A stretch of 64,000 bases of DNA, taken from NCBI GenBank assembly GCA_025666215.1, contig CP102593.1, positions 1,129,001 through 1,193,000 of the forward strand, given 5' to 3'. Made by a program: the position numbers and the translations under genes. A model generated the notes under the pieces. That model saw only the letters and a list, made by a program, of their open reading frames with translations, had not been told where the DNA came from and made no database searches. This DNA comes from Xanthomonas campestris pv. phormiicola. Its GTDB lineage: Bacteria > Pseudomonadota > Gammaproteobacteria > Xanthomonadales > Xanthomonadaceae. Below, piece by piece: positions 25,842-37,018 of this stretch (position 1 is the first letter of the stretch; each line of letters begins with the position of its first letter).

Positions 25842-26489
25842 TCAGCGGCGCTGCTGGTAGTCGGCGATGTCCTGTTCGGTCAGCAGTTGCCGCAGCTGGC
25901 TTTCCGAGGCGCGCCGCATCGGCTTCTCGTCGACCTGCGACAGCGGCGCCTGGCGCAGCGCATCGTAGGGCAGCACGGTCAGGTCGAAGCTCAGTTCCTC
26001 GGCGGCGAACAGCCACACCGGGAAGTCCTCGCTGCGTTCGCGGTCCAGGCGCAACCGGCGCGTGCGCGATTCGGCCGGGATCCGGTGTTCTTCGAGGAAG
26101 CGCGCCACCGCATCGGCATCGTCGCTGTGCAGGTGCAACTGCACCGGGCTGTTGGCATCGGCGGTGCCGTCGTGCACCGGGCCGACCAGGCGCGGCGCGA
26201 AGCCATGCAGGAAGTCCATCGCGCGCAACGCGGCCTCGCGGCGCAGGCGCAGGCCGCCGGCGTGGTCGGGTCCGGCGAACAGGCGCTGGTACTCGCGCAG
26301 CGCATCCTCGATCTCGCGGTTGCGCGGCAGCGAGGCGTCGTCGTGGATGCCGAGCCGCTCGGCGGCCTTCAGCTTGGCCTGGTGGAAGTCGCGGATGCCG
26401 CCTTCGGCCATCAGCCGGGCGGCTTCGTGGGCCAGCCGGCGGCGGCGTTCGTGCGTGCGGGTCTGGGCATGTTGCCGAGCGTGGTGCAT
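25842..26489 (-). CDS. Conserved protein of unknown function
   Basis: A 215-residue soluble protein that I do not recognise with confidence. The N-terminal third is helical and basic (MHHARQHAQTRTHERRRRL, AARLMAEGGIRDFHQAKLKAAERLGI), followed by a part with EDALREYQRLF. The later part (LHLHSDDADAVARFLEEHRIP, RLDRERSEDFPVWLFAAEELSFDLTVLPYD) is an alternating strand/helix pattern. In related genomes proteins with this start are annotated only as hypothetical, sometimes as nucleotidyltransferase-like. The ATG at 26489 is chosen because GGAGG lies about 10 nt upstream; the frame is open for 19 more codons. It lies between mrcA and the DMP19-like gene. Confidence 0.75.
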   Translation of the reverse strand: MHHARQHAQTRTHERRRRLAHEAARLMAEGGIRDFHQAKLKAAERLGIHDDASLPRNREIEDALREYQRLFAGPDHAGGLRLRREAALRAMDFLHGFAPRLVGPVHDGTADANSPVQLHLHSDDADAVARFLEEHRIPAESRTRRLRLDRERSEDFPVWLFAAEELSFDLTVLPYDALRQAPLSQVDEKPMRRASESQLRQLLTEQDIADYQQRR

Positions 26490-26660
26490 GGGGCCGCCTC
26501 CCTGAAAGCCTGCCCCGACTGTACAACAGCGCGGTGACATCGGCATGCAGCGCGGTTGACGCGCTGGACGGCCGCTGCAGCCCGCTCGACCGGCCGCGGC
26601 GACGCGGCATCCGCCCCGTGGCGATCCCGCCAGTCAGCGCCGCCTCGGCAGCGGGACCCG

Positions 26661-26692
26661 CCGAGTCCCGAGTCCCCGGTCCCGAGTCCCGC
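26661..26692 (+). repeat. Short CCCGAGT heptamer repeat near the mrcA stop
   Basis: About four CCGAGTC-type units, one changed to CCCCGGT, ending a few bases from the mrcA stop codon at 26698. Same heptamer as the array before ridA. Confidence 0.85.
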
Positions 26693-26697
26693 GCGCC

Positions 26698-29127
26698 TCA
26701 GAAAATATCGAACGCCGCGTCGTCGGTCTTCTGGTCCTGCAGGCCATAGTCGAACTCCTGGATGCGATCCATGTCCTCGACCTTGACCCACTCGGTGGCG
26801 CCGTTGAGCGTGGCCTGGACCATGCCGGCCGGCGGATCGTTGCTGGCGATCGGCTTGTCCTTCAGCGCCACGCGCATGTAGTCGATCCAGATCGGCAGCG
26901 CCGCCTTGCCGCCGTATTCGCGGTAGCCGAGCGAGCGGAAGTCGTCGCGGCCGACCCACACGGTGGTCACGTAGGGGCCGCCGAAGCCGGAGAACCAGGC
27001 GTCGCGGTGGTCGTTGGTGGAGCCGGTCTTGCCGCCGACGTCCTCGCGGCCCAGGACCTTGGCCGCAGTGCCGGTACCGCGCTGGACCACGTCGCGCATC
27101 ATCGACACCAGCTGGTAGGCGGTGCGCTCGTCGATCGCGCGCGGCGCCACCTTGGCGTCGGGGTCGGTTGCCGGCGCGGTCTCGGCCGGGGCCGCCGCCG
27201 CGGTCGCCGCAGGCTTGGGCGCCGGCGGCGGCGCGGCGCTGCCGAAGTTGAATCCGTCCACGACCTGGCTGGCCGGGGTGGCGACGCCGCCGACGCTGCC
27301 GCAGCTGCGGCAGGCGGTGGCCGGGTGCTCCTGGAACAGCACGTTGCCGTCGCGGTCGGTGACCTTGTCGATGATCCAGGTGTCCACCCGCGAGCCGCCG
27401 TTGGCGAACACCGCATAGCCGCGCGCCACCGACAGCGGGGTCAGCGACGCGGTGCCCAGCGACATCGACAGGTTGGGCGGCAGCTCGGCCTCCTGGAAAC
27501 CGAACTGGCTGATGTACTTGCGCGCGAAGTCCACGCCGATGCTGTCGAGCAGGCGCACCGACACCAGGTTGCGCGACTGCACCAGCGCCTCGCGCAGGCG
27601 CATCGGGCCCTTGAAGCCGCCGCCGTCGTTCTGCGGCGACCAGGTCTTGCCGCGGCGGTCGCGGAACACCACCGGCGCGTCGAGCACGATCGAGGCCGGG
27701 TTGAAGCCCTTCTCGAACGCGGCCGCGTACAGGAACGGCTTGAAGCTGGAACCCGGCTGGCGCCGCGCCTGGGTGGCGCGGTTGAACTTGTTGCCGGCAT
27801 AGCTGAAGCCGCCGACCAGGGCGCGCAGCGCGCCGTTGCTGGCGTCCAGCGACACCAGCGCCGACTGCCCGCGCGGCAGCTGGGTGACTTCCCACTCGCC
27901 CGGCTTGTCGCCGGCCTGGATCCGCACCAGGTCGCCGCGCTTGAGCAGGGTGGCGGGGCTGCGCCCGGTCCAGCGGCTGGACGCGACCGGCAGCACCAGT
28001 TCGCTCTTGTTGGCCAGCACCACGGTGGCGCTGCCGTCGCTGCCGGTAGCGGCGACGATGCTCGGCAGCATCCCGCCCTGCGCATTGATCCCGGCCAGGT
28101 GGCTGGCCAGCGCGGCCGCGTCGGCATCGGCGGCCACGTCGAAATGCTTCTCCACGCCGTTCCAGCCATGGCGGCGGTCGTAGATCACCAGGCCCTGGCG
28201 CACCGCATGGTTGGCCGCGGCCTGCAGCTCGGTGTCGATGGTGGTGGTGACGTGGTAGCCCTTGTCGAGCACGTCGCCGCCGAAGCGCGCGATCATCTCC
28301 TGGCGCACCAGCTCGGCCACGTAGGGCGATTCGACCTCGACCGGGCGCTCGTGCGGGGTCGCGTGCATCGGCACCGCCTTGGCGGCGTCGGCCTCGGCCT
28401 GGCTGACGAAGCCCAGTGCGGCCATGCGGGTGAGCACATAGTTGTCGCGGCGCTGCTTGGCGCGCTCGGGATTGCTGATCGGGTTGCCGCTGGACGGGAA
28501 CTTGGGGATGCTGGACAGCGAGGCCATCTCGTCCAGGCTCAGTTCGTTGAGCTTCTTGCCGTAGTAGTACTCGGCCGCGGCGGCGATGCCGTAGGCGCGG
28601 TTGCCGAAGAAGCTCTTGTTGAGGTACAGCTCGAAGATCTCGTCCTTGCTCAGTTCGGCCTCGATCTTGCGCGCCAGCAGGATCTCGGCCAGCTTGCGGG
28701 TATAGCTGTATTCGGAGCTCAGGAAGAACTGGCGGGCGACCTGCTGGGTGATGGTCGAGCCGCCCGGCACGCGCTTGTCGTTGGTGGTGGCCAGCAGCCA
28801 TACGGCGCGGGCGATGCCTTTGTAGTCGACCCCGCCGTGCTGGTAGAAGCGCGCGTCCTCGGTGGCCAGGAACGCCTGCTTCAGCCGCTCCGGCACGTCC
28901 TTCATGGTGATCGGGTAGCGCCGGGTCTCGCCGAACAGGGCCATCAGCTTGCCGTCGCTGGCATAGACGTACATGGGTTCCTGCAGCTCCACCTGACGCA
29001 GCGTCTGCACGTCGGGAAGCTTGGAGGAAACGACGTAATACAGCCCGCCGGCGGCGGCTGCTCCGATCAGGGCGAGAACGACGAACGTGACCAGCGCCCA
29101 GCGCAGCCAACGACGAAAACGGGGCAT
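26698..29127 (-). CDS. mrcA: Penicillin-binding protein 1A
   Basis: Bifunctional peptidoglycan synthase in the inner membrane. The 809-residue protein has a short cytoplasmic start, one membrane helix (about residues 10-32), a GT51 glycosyltransferase domain ([41 protein letters not shown]) and a transpeptidase domain with the serine motif GSSFKPF, SRN and [12 protein letters not shown]. An OB-like insert lies between them. An Ala/Pro-rich stretch (about 645-675) precedes the KTG region. The ATG at 29127 ([10 protein letters not shown]) is chosen because it places the membrane helix at the usual spot; 33 further codons upstream are open but unlike the family. Divergent from pilM, as in other gammaproteobacteria. 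Confidence 0.95.
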   Translation of the reverse strand: MPRFRRWLRWALVTFVVLALIGAAAAGGLYYVVSSKLPDVQTLRQVELQEPMYVYASDGKLMALFGETRRYPITMKDVPERLKQAFLATEDARFYQHGGVDYKGIARAVWLLATTNDKRVPGGSTITQQVARQFFLSSEYSYTRKLAEILLARKIEAELSKDEIFELYLNKSFFGNRAYGIAAAAEYYYGKKLNELSLDEMASLSSIPKFPSSGNPISNPERAKQRRDNYVLTRMAALGFVSQAEADAAKAVPMHATPHERPVEVESPYVAELVRQEMIARFGGDVLDKGYHVTTTIDTELQAAANHAVRQGLVIYDRRHGWNGVEKHFDVAADADAAALASHLAGINAQGGMLPSIVAATGSDGSATVVLANKSELVLPVASSRWTGRSPATLLKRGDLVRIQAGDKPGEWEVTQLPRGQSALVSLDASNGALRALVGGFSYAGNKFNRATQARRQPGSSFKPFLYAAAFEKGFNPASIVLDAPVVFRDRRGKTWSPQNDGGGFKGPMRLREALVQSRNLVSVRLLDSIGVDFARKYISQFGFQEAELPPNLSMSLGTASLTPLSVARGYAVFANGGSRVDTWIIDKVTDRDGNVLFQEHPATACRSCGSVGGVATPASQVVDGFNFGSAAPPPAPKPAATAAAAPAETAPATDPDAKVAPRAIDERTAYQLVSMMRDVVQRGTGTAAKVLGREDVGGKTGSTNDHRDAWFSGFGGPYVTTVWVGRDDFRSLGYREYGGKAALPIWIDYMRVALKDKPIASNDPPAGMVQATLNGATEWVKVEDMDRIQEFDYGLQDQKTDDAAFDIF

Positions 29128-30402
<1,275 letters not shown>

Positions 30403-30403
<1 letters not shown>

Positions 30404-31182
30404 TGGCAAAAATCAATCTGCTGCCCTGGCGGGCGGAGCGGCGCAAGCAGCGCGAGCGCGAGTTCTACGCGATGCTGGGCTTCGCCGCGCTGGCCGGCGT
30501 GCTGCTGGCGCTGCTGATCTGGTTCTACTACGACCGCCAGATCACCGGGCAGAACGAGCGCAACGCCTACCTGCAGGCCGAGATCGACAAGGTCAAGGCG
30601 CAGAACCAGGAAATCGACAAGCTCGACGAGCAGAAGCGGCGCCTGCTGGCGCGCAAGCGGGTCATCGAGGAACTGCAGGCCAAGCGCTCGCAGATGGTGC
30701 ACCTGTTCGATTCGCTGGTGCGCACGATCCCCGACGGCGTGGTGCTGACCGCGGTCAAGCAGGAAGGCGACATCCTGACGCTGGAAGGGCGCTCGCAATC
30801 CAATGCGCGGGTCAGCGCCTACATGCGCAACCTCGAGGGCTCGGGCTGGATGACCAATCCGGAGCTGTCGGTGATCGAGGCCAAGGCGCAGGACAAGGAG
30901 GTCAAGGGGCCGATCGTCGACGCCAAGGCCTTGCCCTACGTGTTCACCCTCAAGGTCAAGCTGCCGGTGCCGGGCGATGGCTCGGACGCCATGCCGGGCG
31001 CTGCCGCGCCGGCGCCAGGCGCCCCTGCCGCGGTCCCGGCTCCGGGCGCCGCCGCCGCGCCGGCACCCGCTGCCGTTCCCGCACCGACCGCACCGACTGC
31101 ACCGACTGCACCCGCGACGCCGCCGGCCGCCGCGCCGGCGCCGCCAGCGGCCACGCCAGCGCAACAGGGACCGGCGTCATGA
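30403..31182 (+). CDS. pilN: Type IV pilus alignment protein PilN
   Basis: Bitopic inner-membrane protein of the PilMNOP alignment complex. It starts MAKINLLPWRAERRKQRERE (the INLLPWR motif that PilM binds), followed by a membrane helix at about residues 23-43, a periplasmic coiled coil and a ferredoxin-like fold. The 259-residue length is larger than the usual 180-200 because of a C-terminal low-complexity tail of about 60 Ala/Pro residues (from PGAAAPAPGAP on). Overlaps pilO by 4 bp (ATGA). Confidence 0.95.
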
Positions 31183-31853
31183 GCAAGAAATTCAACGTAA
31201 AAGACCTGGACTTCAACAATCTCGGCAACTGGCCGCAGCAGGCCAAGATCGGCTTCTGCGTGCTGGTCACGCTGTTCATCCTGATCCTGTCCTGGTTCCT
31301 GCTGCTCAGCGACAAGCGCGACGAGCTGGGAACGCTGGAGCAGAAGGAAACCGAGCTGCGCGCTTCGTTCGAGAAGGAGCAGAGCCGGGCGGTCAATCTC
31401 GAGCCGCTGAAGCAGCAGCTGGCGCAGATGGAGCAGGTGCTGCAGCAGATGCTGCGGCAGCTGCCGAGCAAGACCGAGATGCCCGATCTGATCATCGACA
31501 TCTCGCAGACCGCGTTGTCCAGCGGCCTGGCCAACGAACTGTTCCAGCCGGGCCCGGAGTCGCCGAAGGAGTTCTACGCGGAGAAGCCGATCGCGCTGCG
31601 CATGGTCGGCAGCTACCACCAGTTCGGTGCCTTCGTCAGCGGCGTGGCGTCGCTGCCGCGGGTGGTGATCCTGACCATGCACGACATCAATCTCAAGCCC
31701 AAGGACAAGAAGGCCGGCATCACCACGCGCGGTGAGCTGGAGCTGTCCGGCACGGTCAAGACCTACCGCTATCTGGACGACAGGGAGATGGCGGACCAGG
31801 AAAAGGCGGCGGCTGCGGCGAAGAAGGGTTCCAAGCAAGGCGGTGGCGCATGA
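31179..31853 (+). CDS. pilO: Type IV pilus alignment protein PilO
   Basis: Partner of PilN in the inner-membrane alignment complex. The 224-residue protein has a cytoplasmic start (MSKKFNVKDLDFNNLGNWP), a membrane helix at about residues 28-48, a coiled coil rich in EQKETELRASFEKEQ and a periplasmic ferredoxin-like domain (LRMVGSYHQFGAFVSGVASLPR). Start overlaps pilN and end overlaps pilP, so translation is coupled. Confidence 0.95.
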   Translation: MSKKFNVKDLDFNNLGNWPQQAKIGFCVLVTLFILILSWFLLLSDKRDELGTLEQKETELRASFEKEQSRAVNLEPLKQQLAQMEQVLQQMLRQLPSKTEMPDLIIDISQTALSSGLANELFQPGPESPKEFYAEKPIALRMVGSYHQFGAFVSGVASLPRVVILTMHDINLKPKDKKAGITTRGELELSGTVKTYRYLDDREMADQEKAAAAAKKGSKQGGGA

Positions 31854-32389
31854 AGCGGCGGACCGGGGCGTTCAAGTGCCTGGCGGGGCTGGCGCTGGTG
31901 GCGCTGCTCGGCGGTTGCGGCCGCAGCGTGACCAGCACGCCGGGCGATGCACCGAACCTGGAGAACTGGGTCAAGGAAGTGCGCGCGCGGCCGGCGCAGC
32001 CGCTGGAGCCGCTGCCGGTGATGCAGCAGTTCGAGACCTTCGAATATGCGGCGCAGGGCCTGCGCGATCCGTTCAGCGATGCCTGGTCGAGCCCGGACGG
32101 CAACAACGGCCTGCGCCCGGATCCGAACCGGCGCAAGGAGCCGCTGGAGCAATTCCCGCTGGACGGCCTGAAGATGGTCGGCACGCTGGGCAACGGCGCG
32201 GGCCTGGTGGCGCTGGTGATGGCGCCGGACAAGGTGACCTATCGGGTCCGTCCCGGCATCTATATGGGCCAGAGCGATGGCCGCGTGACCGGGGTGCACG
32301 AGGATCGCATCGATTTGATTGAACTGGTGCCGGATGGCGCTGGCGGTTGGCTGGAACGTCCGGCTGCCGTGGCGCTGGACGATCAATGA
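31850..32389 (+). CDS. pilP: Type IV pilus lipoprotein PilP
   Basis: Inner-membrane lipoprotein that connects PilNO to the secretin PilQ. The 179-residue precursor has a lipobox LLGGC at about residues 19-23, a disordered linker with LRDPFSD (the HR-type segment that binds PilN/PilO) and a beta-sandwich homology domain (LDGLKMVGTLGNGAGLVALVMAPDKVTYRVRPGIYMG). Overlaps pilO by 4 bp. Confidence 0.94.
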   Translation: MKRRTGAFKCLAGLALVALLGGCGRSVTSTPGDAPNLENWVKEVRARPAQPLEPLPVMQQFETFEYAAQGLRDPFSDAWSSPDGNNGLRPDPNRRKEPLEQFPLDGLKMVGTLGNGAGLVALVMAPDKVTYRVRPGIYMGQSDGRVTGVHEDRIDLIELVPDGAGGWLERPAAVALDDQ

Positions 32390-32409
32390 TTGATTATGGG
32401 GATAGCACG

Positions 32410-34317
32410 ATGACTTTTTCCAAAGCCCTGAGCCTGCGTCCCATCCGGCGCCACGCGACGGTGCGGCTACGCGCATTGGGGTTGGCGGCGCTGCTGGGGA
32501 GTTCGGCCGCGATGGGCGCGGCGCTGGCGGCGACGCCGGCAGCGGGCCCGGCGCTGGCGACAGCGCAGGCGCCGGGCAAGCTCACGGTGTCGAAGATCGA
32601 TTTCAAGCGCGGCGACGGCGCTGCGGGGCGGCTGATCCTGCACTTCAGCGGCGCCGGCGCCAGTCCCGACCTGCGCACCCAGGGCAACACCGTGGTGGTC
32701 GATGTCGGCAACGCCACGTTGCCGGCGGAGTTGCAGCATCCGCTCAACGTCACCGACTTCGCCACCCCGGTGCAGCGTATCGACGCCAAGCCGTACGCCG
32801 GTGGCGCGCAGCTGGTGCTGAGCACCAATGGCGCCTTCGAGTCGCTGGCCTATCAGTCCGGGAACGAGTACGTGGTGGAGATCTCGCCGCGGACCTCGGC
32901 ACCGGCGGTGGGCGCGGTCAGCGCGGCCTCGGTCAGCCAGGCCGCAGCGCAGGTCGCCGCACGCGGCTACAGCGGCCGCCCGGTGACGTTCAACTTCCAG
33001 GACGTGCCGGTGCGCACCGTGCTGCAGCTGATCGCCGAGGAATCCAATCTCAACATCGTCGCTTCCGACACCGTGCAGGGCAGCGTCACCCTGCGCCTGG
33101 TCAACGTGCCGTGGGACCAGGCGCTGGACATCGTGCTGCGCGCCAAGGGCCTGGACAAGCGCCGCGACGGCGCCGTGGTCTGGGTCGCGCCGCAGCAGGA
33201 GCTGGCCAAGTTCGAGCAGGACAAGGAAGACGCGCGCATCGCGATCGAGAACCGCGAGGACCTGAGCACCGACTACATCCAGATCAACTACCACAGCGCC
33301 ACCACGATCTTCAAAGCGCTGACCGAGGCCAAGGGGATCGGCGGCGGTTCCGGCGGTTCCGGCGGCGGTGGCGGCGGTGGCGGCAGCGGCCAGACCGACA
33401 ACGGCTTCCTGTCGCCGCGCGGGCGCATCGTCGCCGACGAGCGCACCAATACGTTGATGATCAGCGACATCCCGAAGAAGATCGCGCAGATGCGCGAGCT
33501 GATCAACGTGATCGATCGTCCGGTCGACCAGGTGTTGATCGAGGGCCGTATCGTCATCGCCACCGATACCTTCGCCCGCGACCTGGGCGCCAAGTTCGGT
33601 ATCGGCGGCACCCATACCTATGGTGGCAACACGGCGACCATCGGCAGCACCGCGATCGGCGGCAATACTTCTGCCACGCGTGGGCTCAATGTCGATCTGA
33701 GCGGCAATACCTTCACTACCCCGGCGACGCTGCCGGGCTTGGCCTACACCTTGCTGGGTTCGAATTTCAACTTGGATCTGGAACTGACCGCGTTGCAGGA
33801 AGAGGGCCGCGGCGAGGTCATTTCCAATCCGCGTATCGTCACATCCAACCAGCGCGAGGCGGTGATCAAGCAAGGCAAGGAAATCGCCTACGTCACGATT
33901 ACCGGCGGCACCGGCGGGACCGCGGCGACGCCGAACGTGCAGTTCAAGGAAGTGCTGCTGGAGCTGAAGGTCACCCCGACCATCACCGACGACAGCCGCG
34001 TGTTCCTGAACATGAACGTGAAGAAGGACGAAGTGGATCACTACGTGACCCTTGCCGGTTACGGCACCGTTCCGGAAATCAACCGCCGCGAGATCAATAC
34101 CGCGGTGCTGGTGGACGATGGCCAGACCGTGGTGATCGGCGGCGTGTACGAATTCACCGACCGCAACAGCATTTCCAAGGTGCCGTTCCTGGGCGATATC
34201 CCGTTCCTGGGCAATCTGTTCAAGAAGCGCGGCCGCAGCAAGAGCAAGGCCGAATTGCTGATCTTCGTGACCCCGAAGGTGATGCGCGTGGCCAAGCGCG
34301 CGCCTGCCGCCGGCTGA
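32410..34317 (+). CDS. pilQ: Type IV pilus secretin PilQ
   Basis: Outer-membrane secretin through which the pilus passes. The 635-residue precursor has a signal-type start (RALGLAALLGSSAAMGAALA), one AMIN domain (about 58-160) that would bind peptidoglycan, an STN/N0 domain (FNFQDVPVRTVLQLIAEESNLNIV), an N1 domain (YIQINYHSATTIFKALTEA) and the secretin core (EEGRGEVISNPRIVTSNQREAVIKQG, TDDSRVFLNMNVKKDE, NTAVLVDDGQTVVIGGVYE). A run of about 20 Gly/Ser residues splits the N1 domain. It has only one clear AMIN domain, where some species have two. The ATG at 32410 follows the pilP stop by 20 bp. Confidence 0.95.
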   Translation: MTFSKALSLRPIRRHATVRLRALGLAALLGSSAAMGAALAATPAAGPALATAQAPGKLTVSKIDFKRGDGAAGRLILHFSGAGASPDLRTQGNTVVVDVGNATLPAELQHPLNVTDFATPVQRIDAKPYAGGAQLVLSTNGAFESLAYQSGNEYVVEISPRTSAPAVGAVSAASVSQAAAQVAARGYSGRPVTFNFQDVPVRTVLQLIAEESNLNIVASDTVQGSVTLRLVNVPWDQALDIVLRAKGLDKRRDGAVVWVAPQQELAKFEQDKEDARIAIENREDLSTDYIQINYHSATTIFKALTEAKGIGGGSGGSGGGGGGGGSGQTDNGFLSPRGRIVADERTNTLMISDIPKKIAQMRELINVIDRPVDQVLIEGRIVIATDTFARDLGAKFGIGGTHTYGGNTATIGSTAIGGNTSATRGLNVDLSGNTFTTPATLPGLAYTLLGSNFNLDLELTALQEEGRGEVISNPRIVTSNQREAVIKQGKEIAYVTITGGTGGTAATPNVQFKEVLLELKVTPTITDDSRVFLNMNVKKDEVDHYVTLAGYGTVPEINRREINTAVLVDDGQTVVIGGVYEFTDRNSISKVPFLGDIPFLGNLFKKRGRSKSKAELLIFVTPKVMRVAKRAPAAG

Positions 34318-34370
34318 CGCGCCGGCCGTGCCCAAAGGCGGCGCGCCTGCCAACAACCACGTAGTCTCGA

Positions 34371-34398
34371 GACGGGAGAAGCCTCTGCTTCTCCCGTC
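34371..34398 (+). terminator. Terminator-like hairpin after pilQ
   Basis: GACGGGAGAAG, loop CCTCTG, CTTCTCCCGTC: perfect 11-bp stem. The following CTCGTTTG is a weak T-run. Confidence 0.7.
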
Positions 34399-34494
34399 CT
34401 CGTTTGTGCCGGCGGATGAGGCAAATCTGAATTCGCGGCCGATTGTTGCGCCGGACGCAGAACCATTTCACCGCCGATGGGTCAAACTCGGCAC

Positions 34495-35514
34495 ATGAAC
34501 ACCACGCCCTCCAGCTTCGATCCTCCTCCCACCGCGTCCGAGCAGCAGCGCCTGCATGCGGCCTTTCTGGCTTTGCGCGACGGGCTGTCCGCAACCATCG
34601 TCGGCCAGTCCGCGCTGGTGGAACGCCTGCTGATCGCGCTGCTCGCCGATGGCCACCTGCTGGTCGAAGGCGCGCCGGGCCTGGCCAAGACCACCGCGAT
34701 CCGCGCGCTGGCCGCGCGGCTGGAAGCGGATTTTGCCCGTGTCCAGTTCACCCCGGACCTGTTGCCGGCCGACCTGACCGGGACCGAGGTCTGGCGTCCG
34801 CAGGAAAGCCGCTTCGAGTTCCTGCCCGGGCCGATCTTCCATCCGATCCTGCTGGCCGACGAGATCAACCGCGCGCCGGCCAAGGTGCAGTCGGCGCTGC
34901 TGGAAGCCATGGGCGAGCGCCAGGTCACCGTCGGCCGGCATACCTATGCGCTGCCGAAGCTGTTCCTGGTGATGGCCACGCAGAACCCGATCGAGCAGGA
35001 AGGCACCTTCCCGCTGCCGGAAGCGCAGCTGGACCGGTTCCTGATGCACGTGCGGATCGGCTATCCGGAGGCCGCCGCCGAGGCCGAGATCCTGCGCCTG
35101 GCGCGCGAGCGCGCGCGCGAAACCCTGGACCATGGCGAGGCGCCGCCGCCGCGGATGCCGCTGGACGACGTGTTCGCCGCGCGGCGCGCGGTGCTGTCGC
35201 TGCACATGGCGCCGCCGCTGGAGCGCTATCTGATCGAACTGGTGCTGGCCTCGCGCGATGCCAGCGGCTACGACCCGGCACTGGCACGGCGCATCGCCTG
35301 GGGCGCGAGCCCGCGTGGCTCGATCGCGCTGGAGCGCTGCGCGCGCGCGCGCGCCTGGCTGGCGGGACGCGACTTCGTGACCCCGGACGACGTGCGCGCG
35401 GTCGCGCCGGACGTGTTGCGCCACCGCGTGCTGCCCAGCTACGAAGCCACCGCCGAGGGCTGGGACGGCGATCGCCTGGTCGCCGCGCTGCTGGACAAGG
35501 TGCCGCCGCCTTGA
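34495..35514 (+). CDS. MoxR family AAA+ ATPase
   Basis: A 339-residue MoxR ATPase, the chaperone-like partner of VWA proteins. It has Walker A GAPGLAKT (residues 59-66), Walker B LLADEINRAP, sensor 1 ATQNPIEQEGTFPLPEAQLDRFL and the C-terminal lid. First gene of a six-gene operon with DUF58, DUF4381, two VWA proteins and BatD, the Bat (aerotolerance) arrangement. The ATG at 34495 (MNTTPSS) is chosen; an in-frame ATG at 34477 would add six residues. Confidence 0.93.
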   Translation: MNTTPSSFDPPPTASEQQRLHAAFLALRDGLSATIVGQSALVERLLIALLADGHLLVEGAPGLAKTTAIRALAARLEADFARVQFTPDLLPADLTGTEVWRPQESRFEFLPGPIFHPILLADEINRAPAKVQSALLEAMGERQVTVGRHTYALPKLFLVMATQNPIEQEGTFPLPEAQLDRFLMHVRIGYPEAAAEAEILRLARERARETLDHGEAPPPRMPLDDVFAARRAVLSLHMAPPLERYLIELVLASRDASGYDPALARRIAWGASPRGSIALERCARARAWLAGRDFVTPDDVRAVAPDVLRHRVLPSYEATAEGWDGDRLVAALLDKVPPP

Positions 35515-35621
35515 GCGAGCGGCAGTGCGAATCCAGGCGGCCGCGGCAGCGCCGCACACCGGCGCATCGCGCCGCCGTGCGGCCAGCGCGCGGCGGCGTG
35601 CCGCAGGTGAGGTAAGCGACG

Positions 35622-36566
35622 ATGGCGGTGCAGGTGATGCCTCCGCAAACGCCACGCGCCGACGCCGCGACCGGCGCGGACGGCGTGCGGCCGACCCTGG
35701 CCGAACTGGTGGCGCTGCGCGCGAGCGTGGCGCGGGTGCCGCCGCCGCGGCGCGGGCGCCATGGCCTCAGCGGCAGTGCGCCGGCGGCGCTGCGCGGTCG
35801 CGGCATGGAGTACGCCGAGTCGCGCGAATACGTGGCCGGCGACGACGTCCGCCACATCGACTGGCGGCTCACCGCGCGCAGCGGCCGCACCCATACCAAG
35901 TTGTTCCAGGCCGAGCGCGAGCGGCTCAGCCTGATCGTGGCCGATACCGCGCCGACGCTGTATTTCGGCACCCGCGTGCGCTTCAAGTCGGTGCAGGCGG
36001 CGCGTGCGGGGGCAGTGGCGGCGTGGACCGCGCAGCGCCAGGGCGATCGCCTGGCCGCCTTGCGCGGCAGCCGCAGCGAAGCGCCGGTACCGCCGGCCGC
36101 CGGAGCGCGCGGCGCATTGCGCGTGCTCGACGCGCTGGCGCGCTGGTATGCACAGCCGCCGCAGGACGATGCCGGCCTCGGCGTGGCGCTGGAGCACGCG
36201 GCCAAGCTGCTGCGGCCGGGGTCGCGGCTGGTGGTGCTGGCCGATCCGGCCAGCGCGAATGCGATTCCGGCGGCGCGCTGGGCCGGGCTGGCGCTGCACA
36301 ACGATGTGGTGCTGCTGTTGTTGGCCGATGCGCTGGAACTGCAGCCGCCGCGGGCGGCGCTGCCGTTCTGGGCCGGCGGCCGCCGGGTGGAAATCGATTT
36401 GCAGGCGGCCAGCGCGCAACAGCGCTGGCACCAACAATTCGTCGCGCCGCTGGAAACCCTGGCGGCCGACCTGCCCGGCCGCGGCGTGCAGGTGCGGGTG
36501 CTGCGCAGCGATGCGGCCAGCGAATCCTGGCTGCTGCCGGTGCCCGGCGGGAGCGCGCCGCGATGA
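35622..36566 (+). CDS. DUF58 domain protein of the MoxR/Bat operon
   Basis: A 314-residue protein with the DUF58 signature RGRGMEYAESREYVAGDDVRHIDWR followed by TARSGRTHTKLFQAERE. The rest resembles a degenerate VWA-like fold. DUF58 proteins are typically adjacent to moxR and may be clients of that ATPase. The start at 35622 lies 107 bp after moxR, a gap with no other visible gene; the stop overlaps the next ATG (ATGA). Confidence 0.9.
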   Translation: MAVQVMPPQTPRADAATGADGVRPTLAELVALRASVARVPPPRRGRHGLSGSAPAALRGRGMEYAESREYVAGDDVRHIDWRLTARSGRTHTKLFQAERERLSLIVADTAPTLYFGTRVRFKSVQAARAGAVAAWTAQRQGDRLAALRGSRSEAPVPPAAGARGALRVLDALARWYAQPPQDDAGLGVALEHAAKLLRPGSRLVVLADPASANAIPAARWAGLALHNDVVLLLLADALELQPPRAALPFWAGGRRVEIDLQAASAQQRWHQQFVAPLETLAADLPGRGVQVRVLRSDAASESWLLPVPGGSAPR

Positions 36567-37018
36567 CGCCGCAACAACTGCCGCTGCGCGACGTGCATCT
36601 GCCGCCGGCGCCGTCGTGGTGGCCGCCGGCGCCAGGCTGGTTGCTGCTTGGCGCAGCGGTGGTGTTGGCGCTGGGTATCGCGCTTGGCCTGTGGGCCTGG
36701 CGGCGCGCGCGGCGGCGCCGCTGGCAGCGCCAGTTCGATGCGGCGCTGGGCAGCGGCGATGCGCCGGCGCAAGTGGCCGCGGTGTCGGAACTGCTGCGCC
36801 GCGCGGCGCGGCGGCGCGAGCCGGCCGCCGCCGCATTGCAGGGCGAGCCATGGCTGCGTTTCCTCGACGGCAGCAAGCGCCAGGATTTCTCTGCGGGACC
36901 GGGCCGGGTGCTGCTCGATGGCGGCTATCGGCGCGAACTGGAGCATGCGCAACTGCAAGCGCTGCTGCCGCTGGCGCGGCGCCGCTTCCTCGAGCTGATG
37001 GGCGGGCGCCGCGGGTGA
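36563..37018 (+). CDS. DUF4381 membrane protein
   Basis: A 151-residue protein with N-terminal LPLRDVHLPPAPSWWPPAPGW followed by one membrane helix (about 25-46) and a basic, helical cytoplasmic domain. This is the DUF4381 pattern, a small fixed member of MoxR/VWA operons in Proteobacteria. Start overlaps the DUF58 stop and its own TGA overlaps the next ATG by one base, so translation is coupled throughout. Confidence 0.9.
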   Translation: MTPQQLPLRDVHLPPAPSWWPPAPGWLLLGAAVVLALGIALGLWAWRRARRRRWQRQFDAALGSGDAPAQVAAVSELLRRAARRREPAAAALQGEPWLRFLDGSKRQDFSAGPGRVLLDGGYRRELEHAQLQALLPLARRRFLELMGGRRG

